From: Candidatus Saccharimonadota bacterium
Lineage (GTDB): Bacteria > Eremiobacterota > Xenobia > Xenobiales > Xenobiaceae
Assembly: GCA_004554425.1 (NCBI GenBank)
Contig: SFMI01000029.1
Coordinates: 1-33,937, forward strand
DNA: 33,937 nt
Direction: 5' to 3'
In this document: positions 16,761 to 24,186 of the stretch, one piece after another
Numbering within the stretch: position 1 is the first letter of the stretch
How the letters are laid out: every line of letters starts with the position of its first letter
Position numbers and translations under genes: made by a program
Notes under the pieces: model-generated
What the model was told of the DNA's origin: nothing
The model's database searches: none
What the model saw: the letters and a program-made list of their open reading frames with translations, nothing else

Positions 16761-17729
16761 ATGAAGATCCTGTTAGCTGATAAAATCAATCCCGTTGCCA
16801 TTGAGGCTTTCAAAGCCATTGAAGGCGCTGAGGTTATCAATAACCCCGCTCTCACCGCTGATGAGTTGCCTGAGCATATCGCCGGTATTGATGTATTAGT
16901 CGTTCGCTCAACCAAAGTTACTAAGGCTACTTTCGAGGCTGCCGACAAGCTGGGATTGGTAATTCGTGCTGGTAGTGGCGTGAACACTATCGATGTAGCT
17001 TGTGCTACCGAGCACAATGTGCGCGTAGTCAATTGCCCCGGCAAGAACTCCGTAGCCGTAGCCGAGCTGGCCATGGGCTTGATCCTTTCCTTAGAGCGTC
17101 GTATCCCCGACTGTGTGGCTCAGCTTCGCGTCGGCAAGTGGAATAAAAAAGAGTTCGGCAAGGCCCAGGGTCTGAAAGGCAAGACCGTAGGTTTAATTGG
17201 CACCGGTATGATCGGCCGTGAGCTTATTAAGCGCTTGCGTGGTTTCGATGTAGATATTTGCGCTTATGATGTTTGCTTAACTCCCGAATTGGCTAAAGAG
17301 CTCGGCGTTGAGCGTTGCGAAACTTTGCTCGATTTGGCTGCTAAGGCTGATATCGTTTCTATTCACGTGCCTTTGCTCGATTCTACCCGCAAGATGGTTG
17401 GTGAAGAGTTCTTCAAGGCTATGAAACCCGGCGCCATTTTGATTAACACTTCTCGCGCCGATATCGTTGATAATGACGCTCTCTTAAAAGCTTTGGATGA
17501 AAAAGGTTTGCGTTGTGGCTTAGATGTATTGCCTAACGAGCCTGGTACAGCCGTAGCTGAATTCGATTGCGCTTTGGCTAAGCATCCTAATTGCTACGCT
17601 TCTCACCACATCGGTGCTTCTACTGAGCAATCTGAGTTGGCCACCGGTTTGGAAGCTGCTCGCTTGGCTAAAATTTATGCCGAAGGTAAAGAGCCCGTTC
17701 CCAATTGTGTAAATCCTGTAAAGGCTTAG
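16761..17729 (+). CDS. serA: D-3-phosphoglycerate dehydrogenase-type 2-hydroxyacid dehydrogenase (no ACT domain)
   Basis: Probably oxidises 3-phosphoglycerate with NAD, the first step of serine synthesis. It has 322 residues from ATG 16761, preceded by AGGAAGG at eight bases; an in-frame TTG six bases earlier is unlikely. The NAD-binding GTGMIG motif is at 147-152. The catalytic set is Arg 232 (NTSRADIV), Glu 260 (LPNEP) and His 283 (SHHIGAS). It is the short form that ends after the NAD/substrate domains, without the regulatory ACT domain of long SerA, so feedback by serine is not expected. Codon use is richer in C-ending codons than in its neighbours, which fits high expression. Other 2-hydroxyacid substrates are possible. 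Confidence 0.88.
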   Translation: MKILLADKINPVAIEAFKAIEGAEVINNPALTADELPEHIAGIDVLVVRSTKVTKATFEAADKLGLVIRAGSGVNTIDVACATEHNVRVVNCPGKNSVAVAELAMGLILSLERRIPDCVAQLRVGKWNKKEFGKAQGLKGKTVGLIGTGMIGRELIKRLRGFDVDICAYDVCLTPELAKELGVERCETLLDLAAKADIVSIHVPLLDSTRKMVGEEFFKAMKPGAILINTSRADIVDNDALLKALDEKGLRCGLDVLPNEPGTAVAEFDCALAKHPNCYASHHIGASTEQSELATGLEAARLAKIYAEGKEPVPNCVNPVKA

Positions 17730-17772
17730 TTCCGTTTTTTTCAGCTTTCTAAGCTATTTTAGGTAATTACTG

Positions 17773-17833
17773 CGGAGCCTCAGTCTTCTTCAGCCTGTTT
17801 TGTGTCAGGTCTGGGGGAGGATTGCGGGCTCCG
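17773..17833 (+). repeat. Long-range hairpin between serA and the DUF6812-like gene
   Basis: CGGAGCC (17773-17779) pairs perfectly with GGCTCCG (17827-17833). The enclosed 47 bases contain further short pairings (CCTG/CAGG). It lies between serA and the promoter at 17835 and has no T tract. It could be the folded end of the serA message or a small RNA; nothing else in the 17730-17928 gap except the promoter and a weak AGCTT/AAGCT hairpin at 17743-17755 was recognised. Confidence 0.4.
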
Positions 17834-17834
17834 T

Positions 17835-17843
17835 TGGTATAAT
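17835..17843 (+). promoter_or_regulatory. Extended -10 promoter upstream of the DUF6812-like gene
   Basis: TGGTATAAT at 17835-17843 is a perfect extended -10 element (TGnTATAAT). No good -35 box is seen, which is usual for this promoter type. It would give an untranslated leader of about 80 bases before ATG 17929. Confidence 0.65.
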
Positions 17844-17928
17844 AAACGGAAAAAATTCCCAGCCTTTAGGTGCGGAGAATCGTCTGTATAAGACAGTCCC
17901 ACAACAAAAGTGAGGTCGCAAGGAAGAT

Positions 17929-18186
17929 ATGTCGCTACGCATTCCCAAAGAACGCAAGCAAGTTCTTATCTACACCAAAAATCATCGTATTGAAGGTGAA
18001 ATCTATTTGGTCGCCGACTCTAAAGTAGCCGACGAACTCAACGTTCGTGCTCGCGAGTTTATTGCTGTTACCAATGCTCAGATTTACAGTACGCATGGCG
18101 ATACGCTTCTGCATACTTCAGACTTCGTCACAGTTAGCAAGCACGCTATCGAAGTTCTGATCGAACAGGATATGAGTGCCGAGTAA
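17929..18186 (+). CDS. Small DUF6812-like protein
   Basis: An 85-residue, predicted cytoplasmic protein rich in beta strands: a basic start (RIPKERKQVLIYTKNHRIEG), then EIYLVADS, an REFIAVTNAQIY segment and a final FVTVSKHAIEVLIEQ strand. This pattern (H-R-I-x-G-x-[IL]-h, then EFIAVTNA) matches what I recall of DUF6812 proteins from Planctomycetota and related groups. Their function is unknown; a small beta-barrel is likely. The ATG is preceded by AAGGAAG. It has its own extended -10 promoter and a strong terminator, so it forms an independent unit. Confidence 0.8.
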   Translation: MSLRIPKERKQVLIYTKNHRIEGEIYLVADSKVADELNVRAREFIAVTNAQIYSTHGDTLLHTSDFVTVSKHAIEVLIEQDMSAE

Positions 18187-18214
18187 GTATCTTCTTTCGG
18201 TCTATTTTGTTGTC

Positions 18215-18247
18215 GGGATGAGGATTTTTTTATCCTCATTCCTTTTT
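18215..18247 (+). terminator. Rho-independent terminator after the DUF6812-like gene
   Basis: An 11-base-pair stem (GGGATGAGGAT 18215-18225, ATCCTCATTCC 18232-18242, one G-U pair) with a 6-T loop and a T5 tail. Confidence 0.85.
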
Positions 18248-18279
18248 GGGTTTTAAAACGATTTTTAGAGGTTTCTTAT

Positions 18280-18633
18280 ATGCCTATTTATGTTTATCGC
18301 TGTTCCAATTGTCATAAAGAAGTAGAGGAGCTGCAGCATGTCAGCGATCCTCCTTTGACTACATGTCCCAGTTGCGGCACCGAGACTATGCACAAAGTAA
18401 TTTCCAATGTGGGAATTATCTTTAAAGGCAGCGGTTTCTATGTTACTGATAATCCTCACAGCAGCACAGGTGAGGGCACACATCATCATACTTCCGAAGA
18501 TAACTCTGCTTCCGAAAATAGTAGTAAAACTTCCAAAACTGAGACAGCTAAAGAAGCAGCTCCCGCTACTGAAGGGAAGAACCAAAGCGGAACCGAAGCA
18601 AAGAAGGATGATTCCGGTAATAAGGTGGCGTAG
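18280..18633 (+). CDS. FmdB-family zinc-ribbon protein with disordered tail
   Basis: The N-terminal 45 residues form the FmdB/CxxC-CxxC regulatory zinc ribbon: MPIYVYRCSNC with Cys 8 and 11, and Cys 29 and 32 in TTCPSCG, then the typical FKGSGFYVTDN segment. The remaining 60 or so residues are low-complexity Ser/Thr/Glu/Lys and probably disordered, as in many FmdB proteins of 80-120 residues. The biochemical role of the family is not settled. ATG 18280 is preceded by GAGG. The DUF2993 gene follows after seven bases, so the two are probably cotranscribed. Confidence 0.88.
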   Translation: MPIYVYRCSNCHKEVEELQHVSDPPLTTCPSCGTETMHKVISNVGIIFKGSGFYVTDNPHSSTGEGTHHHTSEDNSASENSSKTSKTETAKEAAPATEGKNQSGTEAKKDDSGNKVA

Positions 18634-18640
18634 TTAGACT

Positions 18641-19404
18641 ATGAAATTGGGCTTAGAGGATATAATTTCTCTTTTGGTTGATAACGTCAACGCGTTGGGG
18701 GTAAAAGACGTCTCTATCGCTTTGGAAGGACATAAAGACGCTTATGCTTTCAGAATTAAAGCGCATAATGCTAGCATTACTTCCGGTTCTTTAGAGGGTG
18801 TTCGCGTAGACGATCTGGACATAAAAGTAAGCGATATTAAACTTGGGCTTACTCCCAAACAAATGCTGGAGCAAGCTCAGATTCGCGTAGATCGTTTAGT
18901 CGTTCAGGCCAATGCCGATTTAATTAATTCTCTCTTAACCAGCCCAACTGTTTTGGCCGAACTGAAGCGCAACGCTCCTGTAGAAATTAGAGGTTTACGC
19001 TTAGTTTTTGATGATGAAATGGTCACCATTAGAGGTGAAGTTCGCAAGATTATCAACTTCCCATTTTCTATCGAATTGCGTTTCAGTCCCACTGCCGATA
19101 ATGGTTTAAAGATTGTCTTTGAAAATTTCTGGGCTGCCGATATGTTGCCTTTGCCAGGCAAGATCAGACGTTTGATTATGTCTACTATATTACGATCAAT
19201 CCTTGGTCTAAGATACCTTTCAATTTGGATGCCAAATTTACTCGCTTTGGAGTAAAAGGTAAACACTTTGTGTTAGAACTAGGCCCCAACGCCGAGTATA
19301 ACAAGCCTGCTACGCCTCAAGTTGCCAAGCAGCCGGTAGCTCCCCAAGTTGAACCTACTCAAGATGGAGCAGAGGAGATTATGCCTTTGCCTTCTTATTG
19401 GTAA
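18641..19404 (+). pseudogene. DUF2993 (LmeA-like) lipid-binding protein, frameshifted
   Basis: Resembles the DUF2993/LmeA family of cyanobacteria and actinobacteria, single-domain proteins of roughly 210-260 residues thought to bind phospholipids. The first frame encodes about 180 good residues (for example LEGVRVDDLDIKVSDIKLG and FPFSIELRFSP) and then runs to a stop at 19253-19255 through sequence unlike the family. The -1 frame takes over at about 19189 (TINPWSKIPFNLDAKFTRFG and onward) and ends with a proline-rich tail at TAA 19402-19404. Joined, the product is about 254 residues. The last upstream stop in that frame is 19120-19122, so the shift lies between there and 19253, most likely near 19185-19210. 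No homopolymer or slippery heptamer marks the site. Unlike actinobacterial LmeA it has no signal peptide. Confidence 0.75.
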
Positions 19405-19427
19405 GTTTGGCTGTATCCATCTAGTTT

Positions 19428-19474
19428 AAAGCAAAAAGAGAGCGGCTCTTTTGAGAGCCGCTCTCTTTTGCTTT
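19428..19474. terminator. Bidirectional terminator between convergent genes
   Basis: A 20-base-pair inverted repeat (19428-19448 and 19455-19474, one bulged A on the left) with a TTTTGA loop. The outer arms are A-rich on one side and T-rich on the other, so it can work for both the DUF2993 gene (+) and the zinc-ribbon gene (-). Confidence 0.9.
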
Positions 19475-19496
19475 ATAAATGCGATATTTTTTCTAT

Positions 19497-20210
19497 TTAC
19501 TTAGCTTCAGCACGGCGTATAGTTAGAATGCGTCCGCAACTTTCACAGAACGTAAGTCGATCCTGAAAGACTTCGTTTATCTTGGGTTCCGGTACACGAG
19601 CTCGACAAACTTTACAAGCTCGATTTTCTAAAAATGAAACAGCCAAGCCGCCTTTACTTTTATATAAATTGTTATAAGCGTAAAGAGCGTCTTTGGGTAA
19701 ATTGGCCAATAATTGCGGGCGTTTAGCTTGTAAGCTTACAATTTGAGCCTGGCATTTTTCGATCTTGCGTTGCAAATAGGCGTCATACTGTCTGGCGTCG
19801 CGCTCTTGGGGCTCTAGCTCTTGGCTTTGTTTAGCTGTTAGTGTTTGTAAATGGTCAATTTCTTCCAAATTGACAAGGATAATTTCCGCTAAGGGAGCCA
19901 ATTTTAGCTCAGTTTCTTGTAATTCTTTTTCAGTATCTTTGAGCTCTTTGATGTTGCAAGTAGTGCCGCTGTAGAGTTTATCATGAAGCTTTTTAGCTTT
20001 GATGTGTAATTTCTCTTCTTGAGCTGAAAGTTGTTCCGTTTCTTGTTGCAACTGGGCCAACTTTTGCTCTGCGGCTGCTTTTGCTTGTTGTAACTTTTTT
20101 AAAGGCTCCCATTTTGTGGGCGAGGCTTTTATGGCAGCAATTTCTCGGCCCAATTTGGCAATTTTCGTATCCAGATCTTGAACTAAGGTAAGTGCGCTAC
20201 TTAAAAACAT
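19497..20210 (-). CDS. Coiled-coil protein with C4-type zinc ribbon (DUF164/CdsZ-like)
   Basis: A 237-residue protein. Residues about 5-175 form a long coiled coil (Glu/Gln/Lys/Leu heptads), and the C-terminus is a zinc ribbon with Cys 199, 202, 222 and 225 (CKVC and CESC), the layout of the widespread zf-RING_7/DUF164 family. Members are linked to nucleic-acid or chaperone-like roles, but none is firmly established. ATG 20210 is preceded by GGGAGG at five bases. It lies 32 bases after hpt and ends just before the bidirectional terminator, so it is the last gene of its operon. Confidence 0.88.
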   Translation of the reverse strand: MFLSSALTLVQDLDTKIAKLGREIAAIKASPTKWEPLKKLQQAKAAAEQKLAQLQQETEQLSAQEEKLHIKAKKLHDKLYSGTTCNIKELKDTEKELQETELKLAPLAEIILVNLEEIDHLQTLTAKQSQELEPQERDARQYDAYLQRKIEKCQAQIVSLQAKRPQLLANLPKDALYAYNNLYKSKGGLAVSFLENRACKVCRARVPEPKINEVFQDRLTFCESCGRILTIRRAEAK

Positions 20211-20242
20211 AAAAGCCTCCCGTATTAGGTAAAAATTATATT

Positions 20243-20833
20243 TTAGGGAGCAATGGCTGTAGGAGAAAGTATACCTACATAATCTAAGTTACGATAGTGC
20301 TCTTCGTAATCCATGCCAAAGCCCACGATAAAGCGGTCAGGAATGGTAAAACCTAAGTATTTTACGTTTATTTCGATTTTGCGGCGGGCCGGTTTACTGA
20401 CCAAACAGCATACTTCTAAGCTGGCCGGTTCACGTAATTTTAAGGTGTTAAGCAAGTAGTGAAGAGTTAAACCGGTATCTACAATGTCTTCCACTACCAA
20501 AACGTGACGTCCCTTCAGTGGTTCTTCCACATCTTTCTGGAAGCGGACTACTCCTGTTGAGGATGTGCCGCCCTCATAAGAAGATACAGCTACAAAGTCA
20601 ATCACTATAGGCACAGTAATGTGTTTAATTAAAGCGGCCATGAAAGGCATAGCGCCTTTCAATACTCCTATAATGACCAAGCTTTGACCAGCATAGTCCT
20701 GGGAAATTTGCTTTCCCAAACTCTCAATTCGTTTATAAATATCGTCGGTAGATATCAATACTTTGTCAATATTTTTGGCTAAAGGATGGACAGCTTGGGC
20801 AGCTGAACCGTTTTGTTTATGCGTTAAACTCAT
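20243..20833 (-). CDS. hpt: Hypoxanthine phosphoribosyltransferase
   Basis: Salvages hypoxanthine (and guanine) to the nucleotide using PRPP. The 196 residues include an N-terminal extension of about 20 residues over typical Hpt. All catalytic elements are intact: the VLKGAMPF PPi loop (57-64), the flexible loop SSYEGGTSS (84-92), the PRPP motif VEDIVDTG (114-121) with the general-base Asp 119, and the base-binding IPDRFIVGFGMDY. It contrasts with the altered paralogue at 24187-24741. ATG 20833 has AAAGG 13 bases upstream; the membrane protein gene lies 37 bases upstream and the zinc-ribbon gene downstream. Confidence 0.93.
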   Translation of the reverse strand: MSLTHKQNGSAAQAVHPLAKNIDKVLISTDDIYKRIESLGKQISQDYAGQSLVIIGVLKGAMPFMAALIKHITVPIVIDFVAVSSYEGGTSSTGVVRFQKDVEEPLKGRHVLVVEDIVDTGLTLHYLLNTLKLREPASLEVCCLVSKPARRKIEINVKYLGFTIPDRFIVGFGMDYEEHYRNLDYVGILSPTAIAP

Positions 20834-20870
20834 TGCGTTGTAGCAACCTTTCTTTTTTCGTACAAATTAA

Positions 20871-21920
20871 CTAAGAAAAATATAAGACTATTATAGTTTC
20901 GGCAGCTGTTAAAATGCCTCCGGCAAAGATAGCTTGGCGAAAACGCGCAGAAAAATTATTTTGAAAGCTGCTCATTAAAAGCATAATAGCAACTTCTATC
21001 AATAATATAATGTAGGTTTTGTCAAGAGTCAGATTAAGACGTGGCAAATGCTCTGGCCATAAAAAAGCCAAAGCTAAAGTGATCATAATCACAAAAAATA
21101 AAAGAATAGAAGCTAAAGTAATGGCCGCTGTTACATAATCTACTTGCGGCTCTTGCAGCTCTTGAGAAGCGGCACGTTTTGGAGTAATGTGCAGCAATTT
21201 ACCTCTAACAGGTCTCTCTTTAAGAACTGGTTTCTCTCCGGAGGCACTTTTATATTCGTTGCTGCTATGGATAAGGGTATGTCTGCCGCCTACTTTGGGA
21301 ATAGAGCCAGATGATGAGGGGAGAGCAGTCAACATAGTATGAGAATAAACTACTCCTCCGTCATTGATAGACGAACTACTTATAGTATGGATACCTAATG
21401 CTCTCTGTTCGTCACTTAAAGTGACTACAGGAAAATGAGGCTCTGGAGCTATAGAATCGCTATCTTGAATATTCTCTGAGCTGGAGGAAGCAGAGGAAAG
21501 CGAAGTTGAGCCTTCGGCGGAATTGCTCGGTTGTGAAGCCGATTCAGAAACAGCTCCGGAAAGTGACACATCTGAATTTATTGAGCTTCCTGAATTGGTA
21601 GTATTTGCCTTTTTACTAGGTAAAAGTGAAATTTTTGCTTTGGGATCTGGAACGGCTGGCAATTCGTTGTCTGAATCGGAAGCAAAGCTCTGAGATTTTT
21701 TGCTTAGAGTTTTTACCGCTTTAAGAATCCGTTTTTGAGGATCTTCTTGAGCAGAACCAGGAATGGCTTTTAAATGGGCAGCTGGAGCAGGCAAGTTTAT
21801 CTCCGAAGAACTTTCCACTTGCTGTTTTCGCTCAAAAGCTGATACGTAACGTTTGGTATGAGCTTCCGAACTTGCCGAAGATCCGGATAATGTTTTTCTT
21901 CGATCAGAAGAGCTGCCCAT
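20871..21920 (-). CDS. Unrecognised Ser-rich membrane protein
   Basis: A 349-residue protein with no recognised family. Residues 1 to about 255 are low-complexity and predicted disordered, with Ser-rich runs (SSASSSSEN, SSSSIND) and scattered charged clusters. The C-terminal 90 residues hold three hydrophobic helices (about 262-285, 297-312 and 326-347), ending IIVLYFS. There is no N-terminal signal, so the long tail is probably cytoplasmic. A Ser/Thr-rich cytoplasmic tail could be a substrate of Ser/Thr kinases such as the one at 26621; that is speculation. It is separated from ftsH by a terminator and lies 37 bases before hpt. Confidence 0.75.
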   Translation of the reverse strand: MGSSSDRRKTLSGSSASSEAHTKRYVSAFERKQQVESSSEINLPAPAAHLKAIPGSAQEDPQKRILKAVKTLSKKSQSFASDSDNELPAVPDPKAKISLLPSKKANTTNSGSSINSDVSLSGAVSESASQPSNSAEGSTSLSSASSSSENIQDSDSIAPEPHFPVVTLSDEQRALGIHTISSSSINDGGVVYSHTMLTALPSSSGSIPKVGGRHTLIHSSNEYKSASGEKPVLKERPVRGKLLHITPKRAASQELQEPQVDYVTAAITLASILLFFVIMITLALAFLWPEHLPRLNLTLDKTYIILLIEVAIMLLMSSFQNNFSARFRQAIFAGGILTAAETIIVLYFS

Positions 21921-21964
21921 TATTTATATAAGCCTCGTTCTTTGTTTTTTTTTGCAAAATATAG

Positions 21965-22002
21965 TTTTGGGCTCAGAACGGATAAATGTTCTGAACCCAA
22001 AA
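21965..22002 (-). terminator. Terminator after ftsH
   Basis: A 15-base-pair stem (21988-22002 with 21965-21979 on the minus strand). One position is a U-G pair on the minus-strand RNA but a C-A mismatch on the plus strand, which fits use by ftsH. A T-rich stretch follows. Confidence 0.8.
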
Positions 22003-22040
22003 ACTGCCTTTTTAGGTGACTGAGCTATAAGCTGCTTGTC

Positions 22041-24029
22041 TTAATTGTCAGCCTTTGTCTTCTGTTCTTCGGAAGCAGGCTCAGACGAAGAAAGCTTTTC
22101 CTGGCCAACTTCTTCGGAAGCTGAAGAATTGTCAGCCTTACTCAAATCGACACATTCTCTCTCTTGCTCTTCCTTCTTGAGAATGTCTCGGGCGGAAGGG
22201 CCTAAGAGTTCATCTAACTCCGCTGCTTCTAAGAGCTCTTTTTCCATGAGTAAGTCGGTGAGTTTGTCTAAATCTTGGCGATGATCCTGCAAAATGTTGC
22301 GGGCTCTCTCATAAGATTCAGTCAGAATGCGACGTACTTCATTGTCTATAGCTTGAGAAGTATTCTCTGAGTAGTTGCGGTGCTCGCTTATATCACGTCC
22401 TAAGAAGACTTGACTTTGCTTGTGACCGTAGTTGACCGGACCAATAGTATCGCTCATACCAAAGCGGCAAACCATATCGCGAGCGATTTCTGTAGCTCTT
22501 TCAATGTCATTGGACGCACCAGTAGTAATTTCACCAAAGACAACTTCTTCAGCTACGCGACCACCCATAAATACAGCTAAACTAGCCAGCATTTCGGAGC
22601 GAGTCTTGTTGTATCGATCTTGATCGGGCACCAGAGAAGTAACACCCAAAGCTTGACCTCTTGGCAAAATAGTAATCTTGCGCACTGGGTCAGCTTGAGG
22701 AATGGCTCTGGCTACTAAAGCATGGCCACCTTCATGGTAAGCTGTGACGCGGCGATCTTTTTCGGAAATAATTCTGCTCTTGCGCTCGGGGCCCATCATG
22801 ACACGGTCGATAGCTTCGGTGCAATCGGCCATAGTAATGACGTCTTCTTTGCGTCGAGCAGCCAATAAGGCGGCTTCGTTGAGCAAGTTCTCTAAATCGG
22901 CTCCGGAAAAACCGGGAGTGCGCTGAGCCAATTCGCGCAAATCGACATGCTCATCCAGTGGCTTACCCCGACTGTGAACTTTAAGTATAGCGGTACGGCC
23001 GGCAATATCGGGACGGTCAACAATTACTTGGCGATCGAAACGTCCGGGACGCAATAAAGCTGGATCGAGTACGTCTGGGCGGTTGGTGGCTGCCAAAACA
23101 ATAACCGGCGAAGAATTGGGCGTGCTGTCAAAGCCGTCCATTTCCACCAAAAGCTGGTTTAAGGTTTGCTCTCTCTCATCATGGCCGCCTCCCAAGCCGG
23201 TACCGCGTTGACGACCCACAGCGTCAATTTCGTCCATAAAGACGATACAAGGAGCGGTCTTCTTAGCTTGCTCAAATAAGTCACGAACACGGGAAGCACC
23301 TACGCCGACAAACATTTCCACAAAGTCGGAACCGCTTATATAGTAGAAAGGAACTCCGGCTTCACCGGCTACAGCTCGGCCCAATAAGGTTTTTCCTGTA
23401 CCGGGACTACCCAAAAGCAAGACGCCTTTGGGAATGCGAGCGCCCAGAGCCTTATATTTGGCGGGGTACTTTAAGTAGTCGACGATTTCTTCCAATTCTT
23501 CTTTGGCTTCTTCTACGCCAGCTACATCATCAAAAGTAACGGTGATCTTATCGCTGGTGACAGCCTTATGCTTAGAACGACCGAATCCGAATCCTTGATT
23601 GGCTCCGGAAGCTTGGCGACTGATCATAATAAAGAAGAAGACCAGAATAACCAGGGGCAGGACGTTAAAGATAATCATCCACCAATCGCCCCAGCTGTCA
23701 TCTTCGATAGATACTTTTACTTTGTGTTTCAAAAGCAACTCTTCCGGAGAAGGGGTGACGGCAGAGCGGAAGGTCGTTTTGAATTCGCTAAAAGTGCGAT
23801 TAGCTGCTGCCAAAGCTGGATCGGAAGCCAGCTGTGGAGAGGCAAATTTGCCTTCTATAACGTCTCCGCGGATAGTTACAGAAGCTACTTTATTGCTGGT
23901 GACAGCGTCTATGAACTCACTGAACTTAAGATTTTCAGAAGCTCCGGAGCCGCCCATATAATCAAGAACCAGCAGAATAATTCCGCCTAAAATAAGAAAT
24001 ATGAGTAACTGTCTGAGGTATTTAGACAA
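22041..24029 (-). CDS. ftsH: ATP-dependent zinc metalloprotease FtsH
   Basis: Membrane-bound AAA+ protease that degrades misfolded membrane proteins and regulators. The 662 residues are typical. Membrane helices lie at about 6-22 and 117-137 with a periplasmic domain between. Walker A is GSPGTGKT at 207-214 (usually GPPGTGKT), Walker B FMDEID at 264-269, the second region of homology ATNRPDVLDPALLRPGRFD at 314-332, and the zinc site HEGGH at 432-436. The last 40 residues are acidic and disordered. The start is TTG 24029 with AAAGGA about 10 bases upstream; no ATG fits. Its 157-base leader carries two hairpins and a 12-base inverted repeat, and the upstream genes are an HPRT-like protein and tilS. 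Confidence 0.96.
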   Translation of the reverse strand: MSKYLRQLLIFLILGGIILLVLDYMGGSGASENLKFSEFIDAVTSNKVASVTIRGDVIEGKFASPQLASDPALAAANRTFSEFKTTFRSAVTPSPEELLLKHKVKVSIEDDSWGDWWMIIFNVLPLVILVFFFIMISRQASGANQGFGFGRSKHKAVTSDKITVTFDDVAGVEEAKEELEEIVDYLKYPAKYKALGARIPKGVLLLGSPGTGKTLLGRAVAGEAGVPFYYISGSDFVEMFVGVGASRVRDLFEQAKKTAPCIVFMDEIDAVGRQRGTGLGGGHDEREQTLNQLLVEMDGFDSTPNSSPVIVLAATNRPDVLDPALLRPGRFDRQVIVDRPDIAGRTAILKVHSRGKPLDEHVDLRELAQRTPGFSGADLENLLNEAALLAARRKEDVITMADCTEAIDRVMMGPERKSRIISEKDRRVTAYHEGGHALVARAIPQADPVRKITILPRGQALGVTSLVPDQDRYNKTRSEMLASLAVFMGGRVAEEVVFGEITTGASNDIERATEIARDMVCRFGMSDTIGPVNYGHKQSQVFLGRDISEHRNYSENTSQAIDNEVRRILTESYERARNILQDHRQDLDKLTDLLMEKELLEAAELDELLGPSARDILKKEEQERECVDLSKADNSSASEEVGQEKLSSSEPASEEQKTKADN

Positions 24030-24054
24030 AATGTGTATCCTTTGGAATTGTCAG

Positions 24055-24080
24055 GGCTGAATCCACCGTAAAGTTCAGCC
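24055..24080 (-). promoter_or_regulatory. Hairpin in the ftsH leader, proximal
   Basis: A 7-base-pair perfect stem (GGCTGAA 24055-24061, TTCAGCC 24074-24080) with a 12-base loop, ending about 25 bases before the ftsH TTG. It is close enough to affect ribosome access. Confidence 0.5.
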
Positions 24081-24091
24081 TCAATAACTGA

Positions 24092-24117
24092 GCATGTGGC
24101 TTAATGATTCCACACGC
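24092..24117 (-). promoter_or_regulatory. Hairpin in the ftsH leader, distal
   Basis: On the minus-strand RNA, GCGTGTGG (24117-24110) pairs with CCACATGC (24099-24092) over eight positions with one G-U pair; on the plus strand the same position is an A-C mismatch. The strand bias supports an RNA structure in the ftsH message. Confidence 0.5.
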
Positions 24118-24121
24118 CTTG

Positions 24122-24174
24122 GTATACTAACCTAAAAGCAGTACCTCTGGCAAGAAGAACAAAGGTTAGTATAC
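24122..24174. promoter_or_regulatory. 12-base inverted repeat, candidate operator of ftsH
   Basis: GTATACTAACCT (24122-24133) and AGGTTAGTATAC (24163-24174) are perfect inverted copies separated by 29 bases, 41 bases centre to centre or about four helical turns. Each arm contains a -10-like TATACT and a GTATAC palindrome. There is no T tract. The placement between the HPRT-like gene and ftsH suggests regulator sites at an ftsH promoter; the exact promoter was not resolved. Confidence 0.6.
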
Positions 24175-24186
24175 GGTGGAAGGTGG

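Noticed and set aside
16655..17074. Antisense frame of 139 codons opposite serA
   Set aside because: Overlaps the conserved N-terminus of the dehydrogenase and lacks any recognisable domain.
23568..23990. Antisense frame of 140 codons opposite ftsH
   Set aside because: A shadow of the FtsH coding sequence; composition and lack of motifs give no support.
24122..24174. The 12-base inverted repeat as a transcription terminator for tilS-hpt
   Set aside because: The loop would be 29 bases and no T tract follows on the minus strand; an operator is more likely.
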